Shown: positions 22,225 to 34,528 of the stretch, piece by piece
Numbering within the stretch: the first letter of the stretch is position 1
Layout: every line of letters begins with the position of its first letter
NCBI GenBank assembly: GCA_030737835.1
Contig: JAUJYN010000048.1
Location: forward strand, 489,504 to 553,503
Length of the DNA stretch: 64,000 bases
Reading direction: 5' to 3'
Origin: Acorus gramineus
Lineage: Eukaryota; Streptophyta; Magnoliopsida; Acorales; Acoraceae
The notes under the pieces: model-generated
Seen by the model: only the letters and a program-made list of their open reading frames with translations
The model's database searches: none
Told to the model about the DNA's origin: nothing
Translations under genes and position numbers: made by a program

Positions 22225-24340
22225 AAAAATGACAACACAGACAATAAGGTAGCTGACATAATATATACAAATAGCGGAAGCTCAAACAACTGAGTCTGTA
22301 ATTCAAAGACATATTACAGACCCGATACATAATCAACTGTCCTGTGAGAGCCAATATATACAATGACATCCAAATACAAGTATGTGCCCAAGCACGGAAT
22401 ACAATACATACAATCAAGAAGGGGATGTTGATGGCCTCTCACTCGCAGAACGTGACGCTGCTCCACTACTACTGATGTGCCTCGGGGAGCTCCTCCTTCA
22501 GATCCGACTCAGATATCACTGGAGAAAAATATATGTGAGGGGTGAGCCACACGCTCAGTGAATAGCACAACCCATGCATCACAATTCATATTAACCCTTA
22601 TATAATTTATAGCCCCTAACACGGGAGCAACAACACATTCTAATGGGTCGTTTCATCGCCAACCCACCTCCCCCCTCACCCTCACCCTTTCCGGGGGGTG
22701 ACATGGGCCTCTTGGGGCATACTAGACCGCTCTCCACTCCTGGTCCACCCGGTAGCCTCTCCCACCCTCGTGGCCTCCGCCTGGTATACTCCCACTATCA
22801 GTACAGTCCGACGCATTGGAGGTACCTACGGATGGGAGCCAACTGTCAGGTACAGCCAACGCCGGGGAGTTCCTACATCGGATCCAACCAATAAGGAGAA
22901 GACAGCCTACTCATGCGGATATGATCCTCTTGGATCCGTCGACAACGATCTGTAACTCTACTAATGTCATGAATTCTCAAGAATTCCTCCAAGGCGAATA
23001 ACTAAGATGCGGGGAGACATATATTATAACAACAAGGTTATATTATTCTCTAAGGCATGCTTGTAACTATATGCTCACATTTGATTTAATTAAATTAAAC
23101 TAGATGGGAACATGCATAGTTCGGGGCTTTCCAATTAAAGGACAAGGTGACTAAACATGCATAGGCCGCTATACATGATATAAGGGTGCATATCCCTAGC
23201 ATTCAAAGTCTAAGGTGGCATGGATATATCATATTAATCATGCATGCATAGCTTTACATTTATTACATGTTAATATGCAACTATGGCGCCCCAGGGGAGG
23301 GCAATGCACGCCTACGTGCATCGAACGCCTCCCTACTGGGTGGATTGTCCCACTCACCAAATCCTGGGTTGCTACGTGACCGTCCGTCAAGATCTGCAAG
23401 ACAGGGCATTCAATATGGTGAGCATACTACACAATACATAAGAAATTTACTAGAAATACCCAATACTTGGACAAGCATGCATACGGGCCCACACGCACGC
23501 TAGCACGCAAGTACGCACGCGAGTCCGAGTGCCCCGACACCCTCCCAAACCCACGGGCAGCCATACGCACGGCCACCCGCACGCGCACGCACGAAGGCGC
23601 ATGCCCGCACACGCCCCTGCGCCCCGGGCGCACTGCCGCGCCCTTGCCCGCACTGTCGCGTCCATCCCTCGCGTACCCGCGCGCACTGCGCCCCCGCGCA
23701 GCACCCCGCGCACACGCCCACGTGCACCGCGTGCACTGCGCCCCCGCGCAGCACTCCGCGCGCACGCCCGCGCGTCTGCGCTACGCGCACGCGCCCGCCA
23801 GCACCTGCTTGCGCGCGCTGACTGGCGCGCACGAGTGTGGATGACCCCGCACGCGTGCGCACGCGCGTGGATGACCCCGCACGCGTGCCCGAGCCCTTCC
23901 CACCCCCTCCTCAGCCCACCCTCACCCCCCTAACACCCATGCAAGCATGCATACCCAAATACACACCCTTTACGAGCATTTAACCTAGCTAGGGGAGGAG
24001 AATGACTTACCCAACGAGAGGAAAGGAATGGGAGGGAACTCGGGTGCTCTTCGCGCACCAAATCGCCGCCATCGAGACCACCACTACCAAGACCACCCTG
24101 AGCCCTAATATGGCTGAAAACAGGGGAGAAAGGAAGCCATGAGAGGAGGTCAACAAAGGGGAAATCCAAAACAAAAACCATGGGAAGGTAGATCAAGCCC
24201 TTACCAATCTTTTTCCCTTCTATGGCTTTCTTGTTTTTCTTCTCCTACTATCTCTAATGGTGGAAAATAAGAGGAGGGAGTGAGTGAGTGAGAGAGAGAG
24301 AGAAGAGGAGAGGAAGAGGAAGGGCACGCCTAAGTGGTTG

Positions 24341-24360
24341 CACACACACACACACACACA
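24341..24360. repeat. (AC)n microsatellite in LTR U3
   Basis: Ten perfect CA units, followed by an imperfect CTCACACAC stretch. The paralogous position in other LTRs (39500, 21790, 57630) also carries CA tracts of other lengths. Confidence 0.9.
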
Positions 24361-24512
24361 CTCACACACTTAGGGTATTTAGGGTTTTTGTTGTGTTTGA
24401 CTTTGGGTCAACCTAACCACACTAACAAACAAAATTATTTGACCAAGTCAATGGTCATACTTGACTTGGTCAAAGTCATCTTTGACTTGGTCAAGTCTCC
24501 CAATGACTTTTC

Positions 24513-26013
24513 ACAACCCACACCCAGCCGCGATGCATCGGAGTAGACTGCGAATCCACCACTCCCAGACAGAATGGTAAGAACTGGCGCTGAGGTGAGC
24601 CTTCGCTTCAACTCCAAGAAGCTCTCCTCGCAAGCTGGGGACCACTCGAACCGGACATCCTTCCGAGTGAGGCGGGTCAGAGGAACAGCTATCTTTGAGA
24701 AACCCTCGACAAACCTCCGATAATAACCCGCTAAACCCAGGAAGCTCCGAATCTCTGTGGGGTTCGACGGTCGACGCCAATTCGACACGGCGAGCGTCTT
24801 GTCCGGGTCCACAGATATGCCCTCGCCGGAAATCACGTGGCCCAGAAAGGCCATACGCTCCAACCAAAACTCGCACTTACTGAACTTGGCGAACAACTGA
24901 TGTCGGGCCAAAGTCTCCAAGACAGTGCGGAGATGGTCAGCGTGCTCCTCAAGACTCCTCGAGTACACCAGAATATCATCGATGAAGACTACTATGAAGG
25001 AGTCGAGGAAGGGCCGAAACACCCGGTTCATCAGATCCATGAAGGCTGCCGGCGCATTCGTCAACCCAAACGGCAGTACTCTGAACTCGTAGTGCCCATA
25101 ACGGGTACAAAAGGCCATCTTTGGAATATCTGACTCCCAGATCTTCAGCTGATAGTAGCCCGAACGGAGAAAAGACACGCGCTCCGTGGAGCTGGTCAAA
25201 CAGATCGTCAATCCGTGGCAAGGGGTACTTGTTCTTCACGGTCCGCTTGTTCAGCTGCCTGTAATCAATACAAAGCCGCAGCAAACCGTCCTTCTTCCGC
25301 ACGAACAAAACAGGGGCTCCCCACGGAGAAACACTCGGACGTGCGAAGCCCTTCTCAAGCAACTCCTCCAACTGCTCCTTGAGCACATTCAGCTCTGCTG
25401 GGGCCATCCGGTACGGAGCTCTCAAAATCGGCTCGGTCCCTGAAATTAGATTAATCTCAAACTCGATCGCGCGATCCGGCGGTAATCCCGGAAGATGATC
25501 GGAGAAAACCTCTAGATATTCTGCCACTATCAGAGTCTGACTGATATCTGCCCACAGTGGTGCGTCCTCCTCAGCAACATACGTCGGAAAGCCCTCGCAT
25601 CCTCCCTGAAGGAGTCTCCACGCCTGGATAGATGACACTAACCCCAAAGGGGCTATGTCGCGATCGCCCACGAACTGGAAAGATCTGTTACCCGGAAGGT
25701 GGAAAGACACCGACTTCGCAAAATAGTCGATGCTGGCGTGACTAGCTGAGAGCCAATCCATTCCCAGGATGGCATCAAAGTCCGACATGGCGAGCTCCAC
25801 CAACTCCACTGGAAACTCATGCTCCACAATCACCACGGTACACCCTCGGTAAACAGAACGGAGGAGAATACGGTCTCTGACGGGCAATGATATCTCCAAC
25901 ATAACATCAAGAGGGGCGGACGCCACGCCCATCCGTCTCACAAAAACGGGGGACACGAACGAGTGCGTGGCTCCGGAATCAAACAACACATATGCAGGGA
26001 GCTGGGAAATCAA
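24513..26013 (-). pseudogene. E1 pol remains: protease, RT, RNase H
   Basis: Read on the minus strand from high to low coordinates. The aspartic protease shows [13 protein letters not shown]. The RT shows [54 protein letters not shown] and the catalytic [11 protein letters not shown]. The RNase H start shows FAVYSDAS. These are classic Ty3/gypsy motifs. In a living element the products would process Gag-Pol, copy the RNA into DNA and remove the RNA strand. This copy is broken in a few places and is treated as a fossil. Confidence 0.93.
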
Positions 26014-26088
26014 AACAATACCTCAGACCACGCTACCCGAAGCCTGCGCCTCCTCGACTGAAAGCGCTGCAACTCAGCCCTGAACAAA

Positions 26089-27429
26089 CTACGGCTGAGG
26101 AGCAGGGGCACGCCTCGCAGGCTGCACTGGCTGCCTCCTTTGGTCAACTCGACCACCCTGTGGCTGCTGCTGACGCTGAGGCTGCTGCTGCTGGCGTGGC
26201 TGCTGCTGCTGGTACGGCTGCTGCTGTAGCTGCTGCTGCTGCGGAGGCAGCACACGGGGTCGGCCAGCATCGGGGCAATTATATAAAATATGCCCGACGC
26301 GGTGACAATGAAAACAGCGCCGCTTCTCCGGCTGCCTGGCCTGGACTGGTACTGCCGCAATGGGTGCTGGTCCTCGCACTGGCACCACATCGACTGGAGT
26401 AGCGGCAGCCACTGACTGATCAAAGCGGGGCCGCTTCTTCTTGCGCTGTCCCTGGTCCTGGCTCCTGGGGGGTCTCTGGTCTGCAGAAGGGGTCGGAACC
26501 CCCAAAGGGACCCCAAGGTCTCGCTCGACTGTCTTCGCCCGAGACACCAAGTCCGAGTACCTCATGAATGCCTGAGAGGTGACATGCACCCGAATGGTGC
26601 TAATGAGACCCATCTCGAAACGACGGCACCGCGTCTCCTCATCCATCACCAAGGCTGGGGCGAACCTGGAAAGCCTCGTGAAGCGTGTGGAGTAGTCAGC
26701 GACTGACATGGAGCCCTGCGTCAGCTGCTCGAACTCTCGCATCACGATCTGGCGTGTTGAAAACGGGAAGTACTCCTCCATAAAGTACCTCCAGAACCCA
26801 GCCCATAGTAGTCGCTCCACTCCATCGGGGATGTCCACCGATCGGGTAGCCCACCAATCGGCGGCACTACCCTTCAGCATGAAGGTGGCCAGGGAGACAC
26901 GCTGGCGGTCGGTGCAGTGCATGGTCGAGAAGATCTTGTCCACCTCCATCAACCAATGCTCAGGGGCAAGGGGATCCGCCGTCTGGCCATGGAACTCGGG
27001 AGGGTGGAGCTTCAGAAAGGCAGTGAGGCCACTCTGATGCACTCGTGCTGCAGCCTCTAGCTCCACCTCCCTCTCCAGGGGATCCTGAACTCCCACCACT
27101 GGAATCACCACGGGAACAGGGGGTACGTCGGGCACCACCGGTGGATCTGCCACCAAGGGGACCTGTGGAACTGCCTCGCGGGCCGCCCTCAGCTCCTGGA
27201 TCTCTCGTGCCTGCTCAGCTAACGCCCTAGTCTGGGCCTCCAGTGCTCTGGTCTGAGTCTCCACCAGATCTGCTATACGAGCGTAAGCACGCTCCCATGC
27301 AGGAGGCTCCTGCGCCAGTCCTGGCCCCATAGCCGAGGACTCTCCAGTAGCATCCTCGCCTCTGGTAGGTCCGGGAACCTCCAAAGGCCGAGAGGGACCA
27401 CGCCCACGCATTCCTCTGCGAGGAGGCAT
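26089..27429 (-). CDS. gag: E1 gag
   Basis: A 446-residue frame starts MPPRRGMRGRGPSRP at 27429, about 115 bp after the 5' LTR in element order. It has a coiled-coil-like region at residues 45-85 (ETQTRALEAQTRALAEQ). The retrotransposon gag domain follows at about 130-290, with HPPEFHGQTADPLAPEHWL and the F-x-x-Y-F block. A CCHC zinc knuckle, CFHCHRVGHILYNC, lies near 375. A Gln/Pro-rich tail at 395-430 is encoded by CTG/TGC-rich DNA. Gag would form the cytoplasmic particle that packages element RNA. This frame is open over its whole length, unlike the rest of E1. Confidence 0.93.
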   Translation of the reverse strand: MPPRRGMRGRGPSRPLEVPGPTRGEDATGESSAMGPGLAQEPPAWERAYARIADLVETQTRALEAQTRALAEQAREIQELRAAREAVPQVPLVADPPVVPDVPPVPVVIPVVGVQDPLEREVELEAAARVHQSGLTAFLKLHPPEFHGQTADPLAPEHWLMEVDKIFSTMHCTDRQRVSLATFMLKGSAADWWATRSVDIPDGVERLLWAGFWRYFMEEYFPFSTRQIVMREFEQLTQGSMSVADYSTRFTRLSRFAPALVMDEETRCRRFEMGLISTIRVHVTSQAFMRYSDLVSRAKTVERDLGVPLGVPTPSADQRPPRSQDQGQRKKKRPRFDQSVAAATPVDVVPVRGPAPIAAVPVQARQPEKRRCFHCHRVGHILYNCPDAGRPRVLPPQQQQLQQQPYQQQQPRQQQQPQRQQQPQGGRVDQRRQPVQPARRAPAPQP

Positions 27430-27525
27430 ATCAGCAACCTAAGAAAACCAGACACTAGGATCAGAATACTCATATAGAAATCCTAGGACTCATCTCTAAG
27501 AAAACAATTGGCTCTGACAGGACCA

Positions 27526-27538
27526 GGCTCTGATACAA
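27526..27538 (-). other. E1 primer-binding site (tRNA-iMet)
   Basis: Read on the minus strand it is TTGTATCAGAGCC, a near match to the TGGTATCAGAGCC complementary to the 3' end of initiator-Met tRNA. It starts six bases from the LTR edge. Confidence 0.8.
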
Positions 27539-27898
27539 ACTTTTGTCACGCCCTAGGGCGGCCGTCCCCGAGACGTGGCAAGTATATATAATATCAGCAG
27601 TCTATATAGGAGATCAATAACATACTCTAAACAACATAAAAAATGACAACACTGGTAGCTGACATAATATATACAAATAGCGGAAGCTCAAACGACTAAG
27701 TCTGTAATTCAAGGACATATTACAGACCCGATACATAATCAACTGTCCTGTGAGAGCAAATACAAGTATGTGCCCAAGCACGGAATACAATACATACAAT
27801 CAAGAAGGGGATGCTGATGGCCTCTCACTCGCAGAACGTGACGCTGCTCCACTACTGCTGATGTGCCTCGGGGAGCTCCTCCTTCAGATCCGACTCAG

Positions 27899-30800
27899 TG
27901 TCACGCCCTAGGGCGGCCAACCCCGGGACGCGGCAAATGTATACATATCATATCAGAAACCTACACAGGAGGTCAACAATATATATCATACACAATAAAC
28001 AGAATGACACACAATGACAAGAAGCTGACATGATATATACACCTAATGCGGAAGCAAAAGACTGAGTCTGTAAATAAAACATACTACAGACTCGATACAC
28101 AATCATCTGTCCTGTGAGAGCCAATATATACAAATAACAACTGAATATATACAACACGTGCTCAGCACGGAAATCCAATACATACAGCCAAGGAAAGGGA
28201 TGCTGATAGCCTCTGGTACTCGCGGACGTAGCGCTGCTCCGCTACTGAAGAAATCCCTCGGAAAGCTCCAACTGCTGCTCCGGCTCCAGCTCCAGCTCAG
28301 TGGCAACTGGGGAAAAACATATGCGAGGGGTGAGCCACACGCTCAGTGAACGGCACAACCCATGCATCACAGACAATATTGACCACAACATATTAATCCA
28401 GCCATTCATCCCGCCTCAAAGGGGCAGGAACAACATAACCATTTATCCAATCCAGATCATACCCTCACCCTTACCCCTCAACAGGGGACTCAGGATTTTG
28501 GGACTAACTATCATCAATAAACAAGACCAGCGGGTCGCTTATCGCCGACCCACTACACCCTCACCCTCACCTTTCCAAAGGTGACATAGGATTTTGGGAC
28601 TGATAAACATTCATAAACAAAACCAGTGGGTCGCTCATCGACAACCCACTACACCCTCACCCTCACCTTTCCAAAGGTGACATAGGATTTTGGGACTGAC
28701 TAGGCTGTTGGTCGCCCTTGGTCCACCGGTAGCCTCTCCTCCACACCGTAGCTTACCTGGTCTACTCCCACATTCAGCACAGTCCGAGTCCAAGATCAGG
28801 AGGTGCCTACTGATGGGAGCCCTCTGTCAGGATAGCCTGTCTAACGCTGAGGAGTTCCTACTCGGATCCAACGAAGGGAACAGAACGGCCTATCCATCGC
28901 ATATGATCCACTCGGATCCGCTGACAGCACAAGTCTATCACTCTAATGTCTCGAATTCCTCAGAATTCCACCAGCGCGCATAACCAAGATGCGGGGAAAC
29001 ATATATTATAACCCCGAGGTTATAATATTCTCTATAGTGCCATGAATTCATCAGAATTCCCTCCAGGGCGCATATCCAAGATGCGGGGAACATACAGAAT
29101 AATATGAGGAAAAGAGACCTGGGGAGGGTAACCTGGGGTCCCGATGTGGGACAACCCGCCAACCATGCAAGGAACACGGAGTACCCTAACACGGGTCTCA
29201 CCGCTGTCCTCGCTAGGCCCCTCCCCTATAACATTCTCTAAGCATGCTATTAATTATACAATCCATATTATCATGGGCATGAATCTAACACACTAGTATT
29301 TAATTTAATTTAATAAATAAACTAGTAGGATGCATGCATAGGCCAAGGCTTCCTATCATGAAAACAGGAGGCATGATGCATGGCTCTTACACGTATCCTA
29401 AGGGTGTAAGTCCCTAACATACAGAGTCTAGGGTAGCATGCATTCTACATTTTCATCATGCTCACATGCAATACATGTTATTACAGGTTAATATAATCCA
29501 TGTCGCCCCAGGAGAGGTCGGTATACGCCCAAGTGCGTATAACACCTCTCTACTGGGTTGGATTGTCCCACTCACCAGTATCTGGGTCGACGCGCGACCG
29601 TCCGTCTAGATCTGCAAGACAGACATTCACTGGTTAGTATTAATCCACAATTATCATTAAATACATACATAACCACCCCAAAACCCACAACAAGCATCCA
29701 ACACCTCCCCAACAACTACCCGCGGCCTCGGCAACCACCCGCACGGCCCCCGGCAACCACCCGCACGGCCGGCCACCGCCCGCACGGCCACCCGACTGCC
29801 CGGACGCGCCGCCGCGGGCCCCGCACGCCTTGCGCCGGTCCGCGAGCACCCCGCGCGCCCCCGCACGCAGTGCCCCGCCCGCGCGCACCTCCGCCACCTT
29901 GCCGCACCTCGCGCACACCTCGCACACCTTGCCGCACCTCGCGCGCACCTCGCACGCCTTGCCGCACCTCGCGCGCACCTCGCACGCACCTCGCACGCCT
30001 TGCCGCACCTCGCCGCGCTTCGCGCGCACCACCGCGGCCTCACCGCGCCCTCCGCGCACCGCCACGGCCTCGCCGCAGCCTCCGCGCACCGCCACGCACC
30101 TCCGCCAGCCCCTCCGCCAGCACCTCGCGCTCAGCCTGCCGCGCCAGCGCCCTCCGCGCGCGCCCCGCGCTCAGCCTGCCGCGCCAGCGCCCTCCGCGCG
30201 CGCCCAGACCAGCCCCTGCCCGCCCAGGCCGACCAGCCCTGCACCAGGCCCGCGCGCCCTCGCGCGCACGCCGCGCGCCCGCGCGCACCCGACCTGGCGC
30301 CGCCCGGGGCTGCTGCTGCTGCTGCTGCTCGGCCCGGACGATCTGCCGCTGCCCGAGCGCCACCACCACCTTCCAACCACCCCCGACCGCCCTCCGACGA
30401 CCCCCACAGCCGCCGACCACCCCCAATCACAAAAACCCCACTCCTAGCATACATCTATGCAAGAAAAGTGAAGGAAAGGACCTTACCGAGGGGAGGAGGC
30501 GAAGTCCGGACGCTCTCCGCGCGCCGAAACCTTTCCCAAAGGCTCTCTTACGCCCCGATCTACCACGGCCTTCGAACCGGGCCAAAACAGAGGACAAAGA
30601 GAGGGGGACGGAGTGGCTAGAGTCGTCGGAACTCGGATTTGAAGACACCGGTGTGTAGATCGGGACCCGATCTACACTTCCCGTGCTTTGGGTTTTCGAT
30701 TTCGAGGGGTCTAGGGGGCTTGAAAGGGTGAAAAACGAGAGAGAGGAGAGAGGGATCACGTCGGGAGAGACGATGAATAGTGCCTTTTTGTTTTATTTGA

Positions 30801-31076
30801 TTTCCTTTTATTAACAAGTCACTTAAAAACCCGGATACGCCCCGGAACTGCGAAATTTTTGCAAACGATGCCAGAATTCGATGAAATTTTCGTGGGAGGT
30901 CAGAAATGGCACCAGGACACCAAATATGCAGTTAGATTTTCAATCGGAGTCCTCTAACTCGGACAATAGCTAACAGTCCAAAAATAAGCGGTTCCGATCG
31001 AAAAACCGGTAAAAACCGAAAACTGCCAGAACGCTCTAACGGTTACCAACAGGTTAAAAGTGACACATATATAACA
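27899..31076 (-). repeat. E2 3' LTR
   Basis: 3178 bp, TGTCACGCCCT...GACACATATATAACA as written on the plus strand. It has three G-rich units at 28450-28690, the 36-nt module at 29576-29611, a GC block at 29690-30430 and the palindrome at 30655-30675. Confidence 0.95.
29576..29611 (-). other. 36-nt mini-exon-like module (E2 3' LTR)
   Basis: Minus-strand context is TGTCTTGCAG before and GTGAGTGGGACAATCC after. The same module lies at 36206-36241 in the E2 5' LTR. In a young element the pair is unchanged. Confidence 0.5.
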
Positions 31077-33489
31077 TTATTCCCCCCTTAGGAAATTTTG
31101 TCCCCAAAATTCACCAAAAACATCTAGGAGGGGAAAGATGCGGATACGCGTCGAACCTGGCCTCCACGAGCTCCCAAGTGTCCTTAACACCGGAACGGTG
31201 CTGCCATCGCACCTCGACCAACTGGACGGTCTTGGTGCGGAGCCTCTTCACGCGGCGGTCCATGATCACAATCGACTGCTCCACGAATGACGGTCCGGCT
31301 CGAAGACAACGGCTCGAACGGAATGACGTGAGCAGGATCGCGGACACATCGCCTCAGCTACGAGACAAGGATGACGTCATGGGCATAAGCCAGCGGTGGG
31401 GGAAAGGCTACTTGACAAGCCACCTCCCCGATCCACTCAATGACGAGAAAATATCCCATTAAAGAGCAAACTCAGCTTGCCCCGAACGTCAAAACAGAGG
31501 GTGCCCTTAAACCAAGACACCACCACGAAACATGGTCGCCAAACCCGAAGGTAAGCTTCTGGCGACGATGACCTGCGTAGCCCCTCTAACTGGCGCTCCT
31601 CAACCGTCCCAACATAACGGAGGTATGAAGCTGCGCCTGTAGAGTGCCCTTCACAGATCCATCCAGGTGCTCGAATGGCAGTCGCTTGCAGGCATACCCC
31701 AACAAACGGGTGGTGCCTCACCCAACTGCCCTCATCCTCAAGCACGCAGGCAATTAGCATGTCCTCCAAGGTCTGAATCGTCCTCTTTAACTGGCTGCCC
31801 ATCGACGATGAAACGCTGCACTTAAATGGAGGCTTGCGCCAAAGGCTGCGCCACAGCCTCAAAGTACCCCTCGCGTCTCAACCGAAATAGTGCCGACTGG
31901 AGTGCCATGAAGACGAACAATCGCGAAGGTGAAAACCCACGTCGAGGCGCCCAGAGACTCCTTCAGTCCGATAGGGAGGGAAGCGCGGACTTAGTCAGTC
32001 GGTCAATGACCACCTAGACTGCGTCGTGACCCGGACGTGACATTCGCGAGTCCGCAACAATCCCTGATAACCCACTCCACGTCCACTGAGGAATCTCGAT
32101 GGACTGACGCTTTCCACTCAACGATGATTATCGAACTTTGCCTGAGGGCATGCCAGCCTGGGGAAACAAGGTCACCCACATCACCTTTTCATCATACCCC
32201 AGCAATCTCTATGAAGACTACCCTAAGGTAGTCCACAGAGGCCCAATAAACTTTTGAGATCCACGAAGGCATCCGGCGCATTCGTCAACCCCGACGGCAG
32301 TACTTAAAACTCGTAGTGCCTGAACGGTCACGAAAGGCCATCTACGGGACGTCCAACTCTCGGATCTCCATCTTGTGGTACCCTTGTGCGAAGATCGATC
32401 TAACAGCAGACACTCGCTCTCAGAGCTGGTCAAATAGATCATCCATTCGCGGCAAAGGTAATTTGATCTTCAACCTCCACGGGGAGATCAAAACAACTCC
32501 ATGAACAATCAAGTTCGGATTCTGCTCCTCGAGCGTGGCTGGCGCTCATGATAACACTTACACACTAGGTAAGCCGCTCAACCGCACTTAATCCTCAAGA
32601 CACGCAATAAGGGGTCGCCGAATCTCGACAATGCCTATGCGACGTCATCAATCTGATAGGCGGTTGAGTCCCATCACGAACGCTAGCATCGCGCCTCCTT
32701 AATTGCGACCGATGCGGGGCAAAACGCAACAGTATCCGAAACTGTGCTTACATGCCACCAGAGATAGGCCGCTCATCTACCACCATCGGAATTCCGGCAT
32801 CCTGCACTCCATGGGCAAATTCATCACGGGGAGTCCACGCTCTCGCCATCATTTAGCAGCACTCTCCCGGTGTGGCCTCCACCTGGTAGCCTCCCAAGCC
32901 TGCTATATCTGCCATATGGGCGCACCAACAAGCATAGGATCTGGGAGCACCTCACAGGGCTCTGGCCTCAACCGAGCAGCTACAACACAATGATTTATCG
33001 AGGCGACTCCAGATGCCACTATGGAACCCTGTCCACTAGCGATCGCCCACTTAGCTGCAATAGGACGCACCGATCCCGATCGAATGCATCACCACACCCA
33101 ACCGCGATGCATCGGAGCAAACTGCGAACCCACCCCTCCCAAACGGAAAGGTAAGAACTGGCGCTGAGGTGAGCCTCCGAGTAAACTCCAGGAAGCTCCC
33201 CTCGCAAAACGGGGGACCACTCGAACCGGATATCCTTCCGAGTGAGGCGGTTAAGAGGAACAGCTATCTTCGAGAATCCCTCGTCAAACCTCCTGCAATA
33301 ACTCGCCAAACTCCGGAAGCTCCGAATCCTTGCGGGGTTCGACGGCCTACGCCAATTCGACATAGCAAGCGTCTTACCCGGGTCCACAGATACGCCTTAA
33401 CCAAAAATTCAACCAGCCCAAAAGGCCCAAATCTCCAACCAAAACTCGCACTTAACCCACCGTCAATTTGATGCTTCTAAGGTAGTCCT

Positions 33490-34095
33490 TGACTGGGAAA
33501 AGAAACCCTGACAGGGTACCATGAGGTCCCGATATAGGATACCCCGACAACCAAACAAGGAACACGGAGCACCCTAGCCCGGGTCTCAACGCTGACCCTG
33601 CAAGGCCCCTCATCCAGAGTAGGAAGTCTGGAAGAAGACATCACTCTTAAAAAACACTGTTAACCCCACTGGATCATCTACATCTAGATAATCACCCATC
33701 GATATCCTTCAACATCCATCACAAGACCGGACCCAACATCATCGGGATCGGTCTAACAACAATTTGGTCACGAGCGACCCGTCTTCGCCTCATCCACACC
33801 CTCACTCCCGAAAGGAGACATTTTGGGACTTTGGGAGAGACTTAGACTGCTCTCTACCCCTGGTCCACCGGTAGCCTCTCCCCGCTCCGTAGCTCGCCTG
33901 GTCCTCTGACCGGGAGCCTGTCTAACGCCGGGGCTGTACTACGCGGATCCGACGAAGGGGAGAGCGATTCCACGCTCGCGACACCATTCAATAACCTCTT
34001 ACCGGGTAGCCCCTACCTAGCATACTCCCAAATTCAGTACCCCTCCGACTGCATCGGCGGTACCTACTGATGGGAACTCACTGCCAGGACAGCTA
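33490..34095 (-). repeat. LTR-like sequence inside the E2 internal region
   Basis: The stretch contains CCCGACAACCAAACAAGGAA, GCAAGGCCCCTCATCC, ACTGGATCATCTACATC and GGTCCACCGGTAGCCTCTCC. These normally lie in the middle of type A and type B LTRs. It mixes segments characteristic of both types and has no LTR ends. Confidence 0.75.
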
Positions 34096-34510
34096 AAACC
34101 CGGCTTTCTTAACCCACTCAACCACTCTTAATTTTCACACACCAAATGCCACACACACTTGCATAATAGCCACCAAGGGGACCTGCGGAACTGCCTCGAG
34201 GGCTGCCCGCAGCTCCCGAATCTCACTAGCCTGCTCTGCCAACACTCTCGTCTGTGTCTCCACCAAATCAGCCAACCGAGCGAAAGCACGCTCCCAAGCA
34301 GGAGGCTCCTGCGTCAAGGGCTCTCCAGTAGCATCCTCGTCTCTGGTAGGTCCGGAAACCTCCAAAGACCGAGAGGGACCTCGTCCGCGCCGTCCTCTGC
34401 GAGGAGGCATATCAGCACCCTAAGAAAACCAGACACTAGGATCAGAATACTCATCTCGAAATCCTAGGACTCATCTCTACGAAGGAAGACTATTGGCTCT
34501 GACAGGACCA

Positions 34511-34523
34511 GGCTCTGATACCA
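34511..34523 (-). other. E2 primer-binding site (tRNA-iMet)
   Basis: Read on the minus strand it is TGGTATCAGAGCC, a perfect complement to the initiator-Met tRNA 3' end. It lies five bases from the LTR edge at 34529. Confidence 0.92.
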
Positions 34524-34528
34524 ACTTT

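Larger units (their letters stand above)
19382..24512 (-). repeat. E1 3' LTR (contains nested solo LTR 19482-22224)
   Basis: The LTR sequence runs 19382-19481 and resumes at 22230. It contains (ACCCTC)n at about 22670-22690, a 36-nt module at 23358-23393, a GC block at about 23490-23900 and an (AC)n tract at 24341-24360. Its right side meets the E1 internal region. Confidence 0.85.
31077..34528 (-). pseudogene. E2 internal region, degraded gag-pol remnants
   Basis: Recognisable pieces on the minus strand, in element order, are as follows. A gag start MPPRRGRRGRGPSRSLEV lies at 34135-34410. RT/RNase H remnants near 33019-33387 include [17 protein letters not shown]. Integrase-like remnants at 31437-31862 include RTIQTLEDMLIACVLEDEG. 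A chromodomain-like end at 31111-31347 includes IMDRRVKRLRTKTVQLVEVR and DTWELVEARFDAYPHL. The chromodomain places the family among Ty3/gypsy chromoviruses. The order matches a normal element, but every part is fossil, with many breaks. Confidence 0.8.

Noticed and set aside
26010-26516. Ser-rich minus frame over gag
   Set aside because: Shadow of the gag frame in its Gln-rich tail region.
29558-30658. A 366-codon open frame (and its twin at 36188-37303) rich in Arg, Pro and Ala
   Set aside because: It starts in conserved LTR sequence and runs through the GC block, where all frames on both strands are open. It has no domain and equivalent frames change content from copy to copy.
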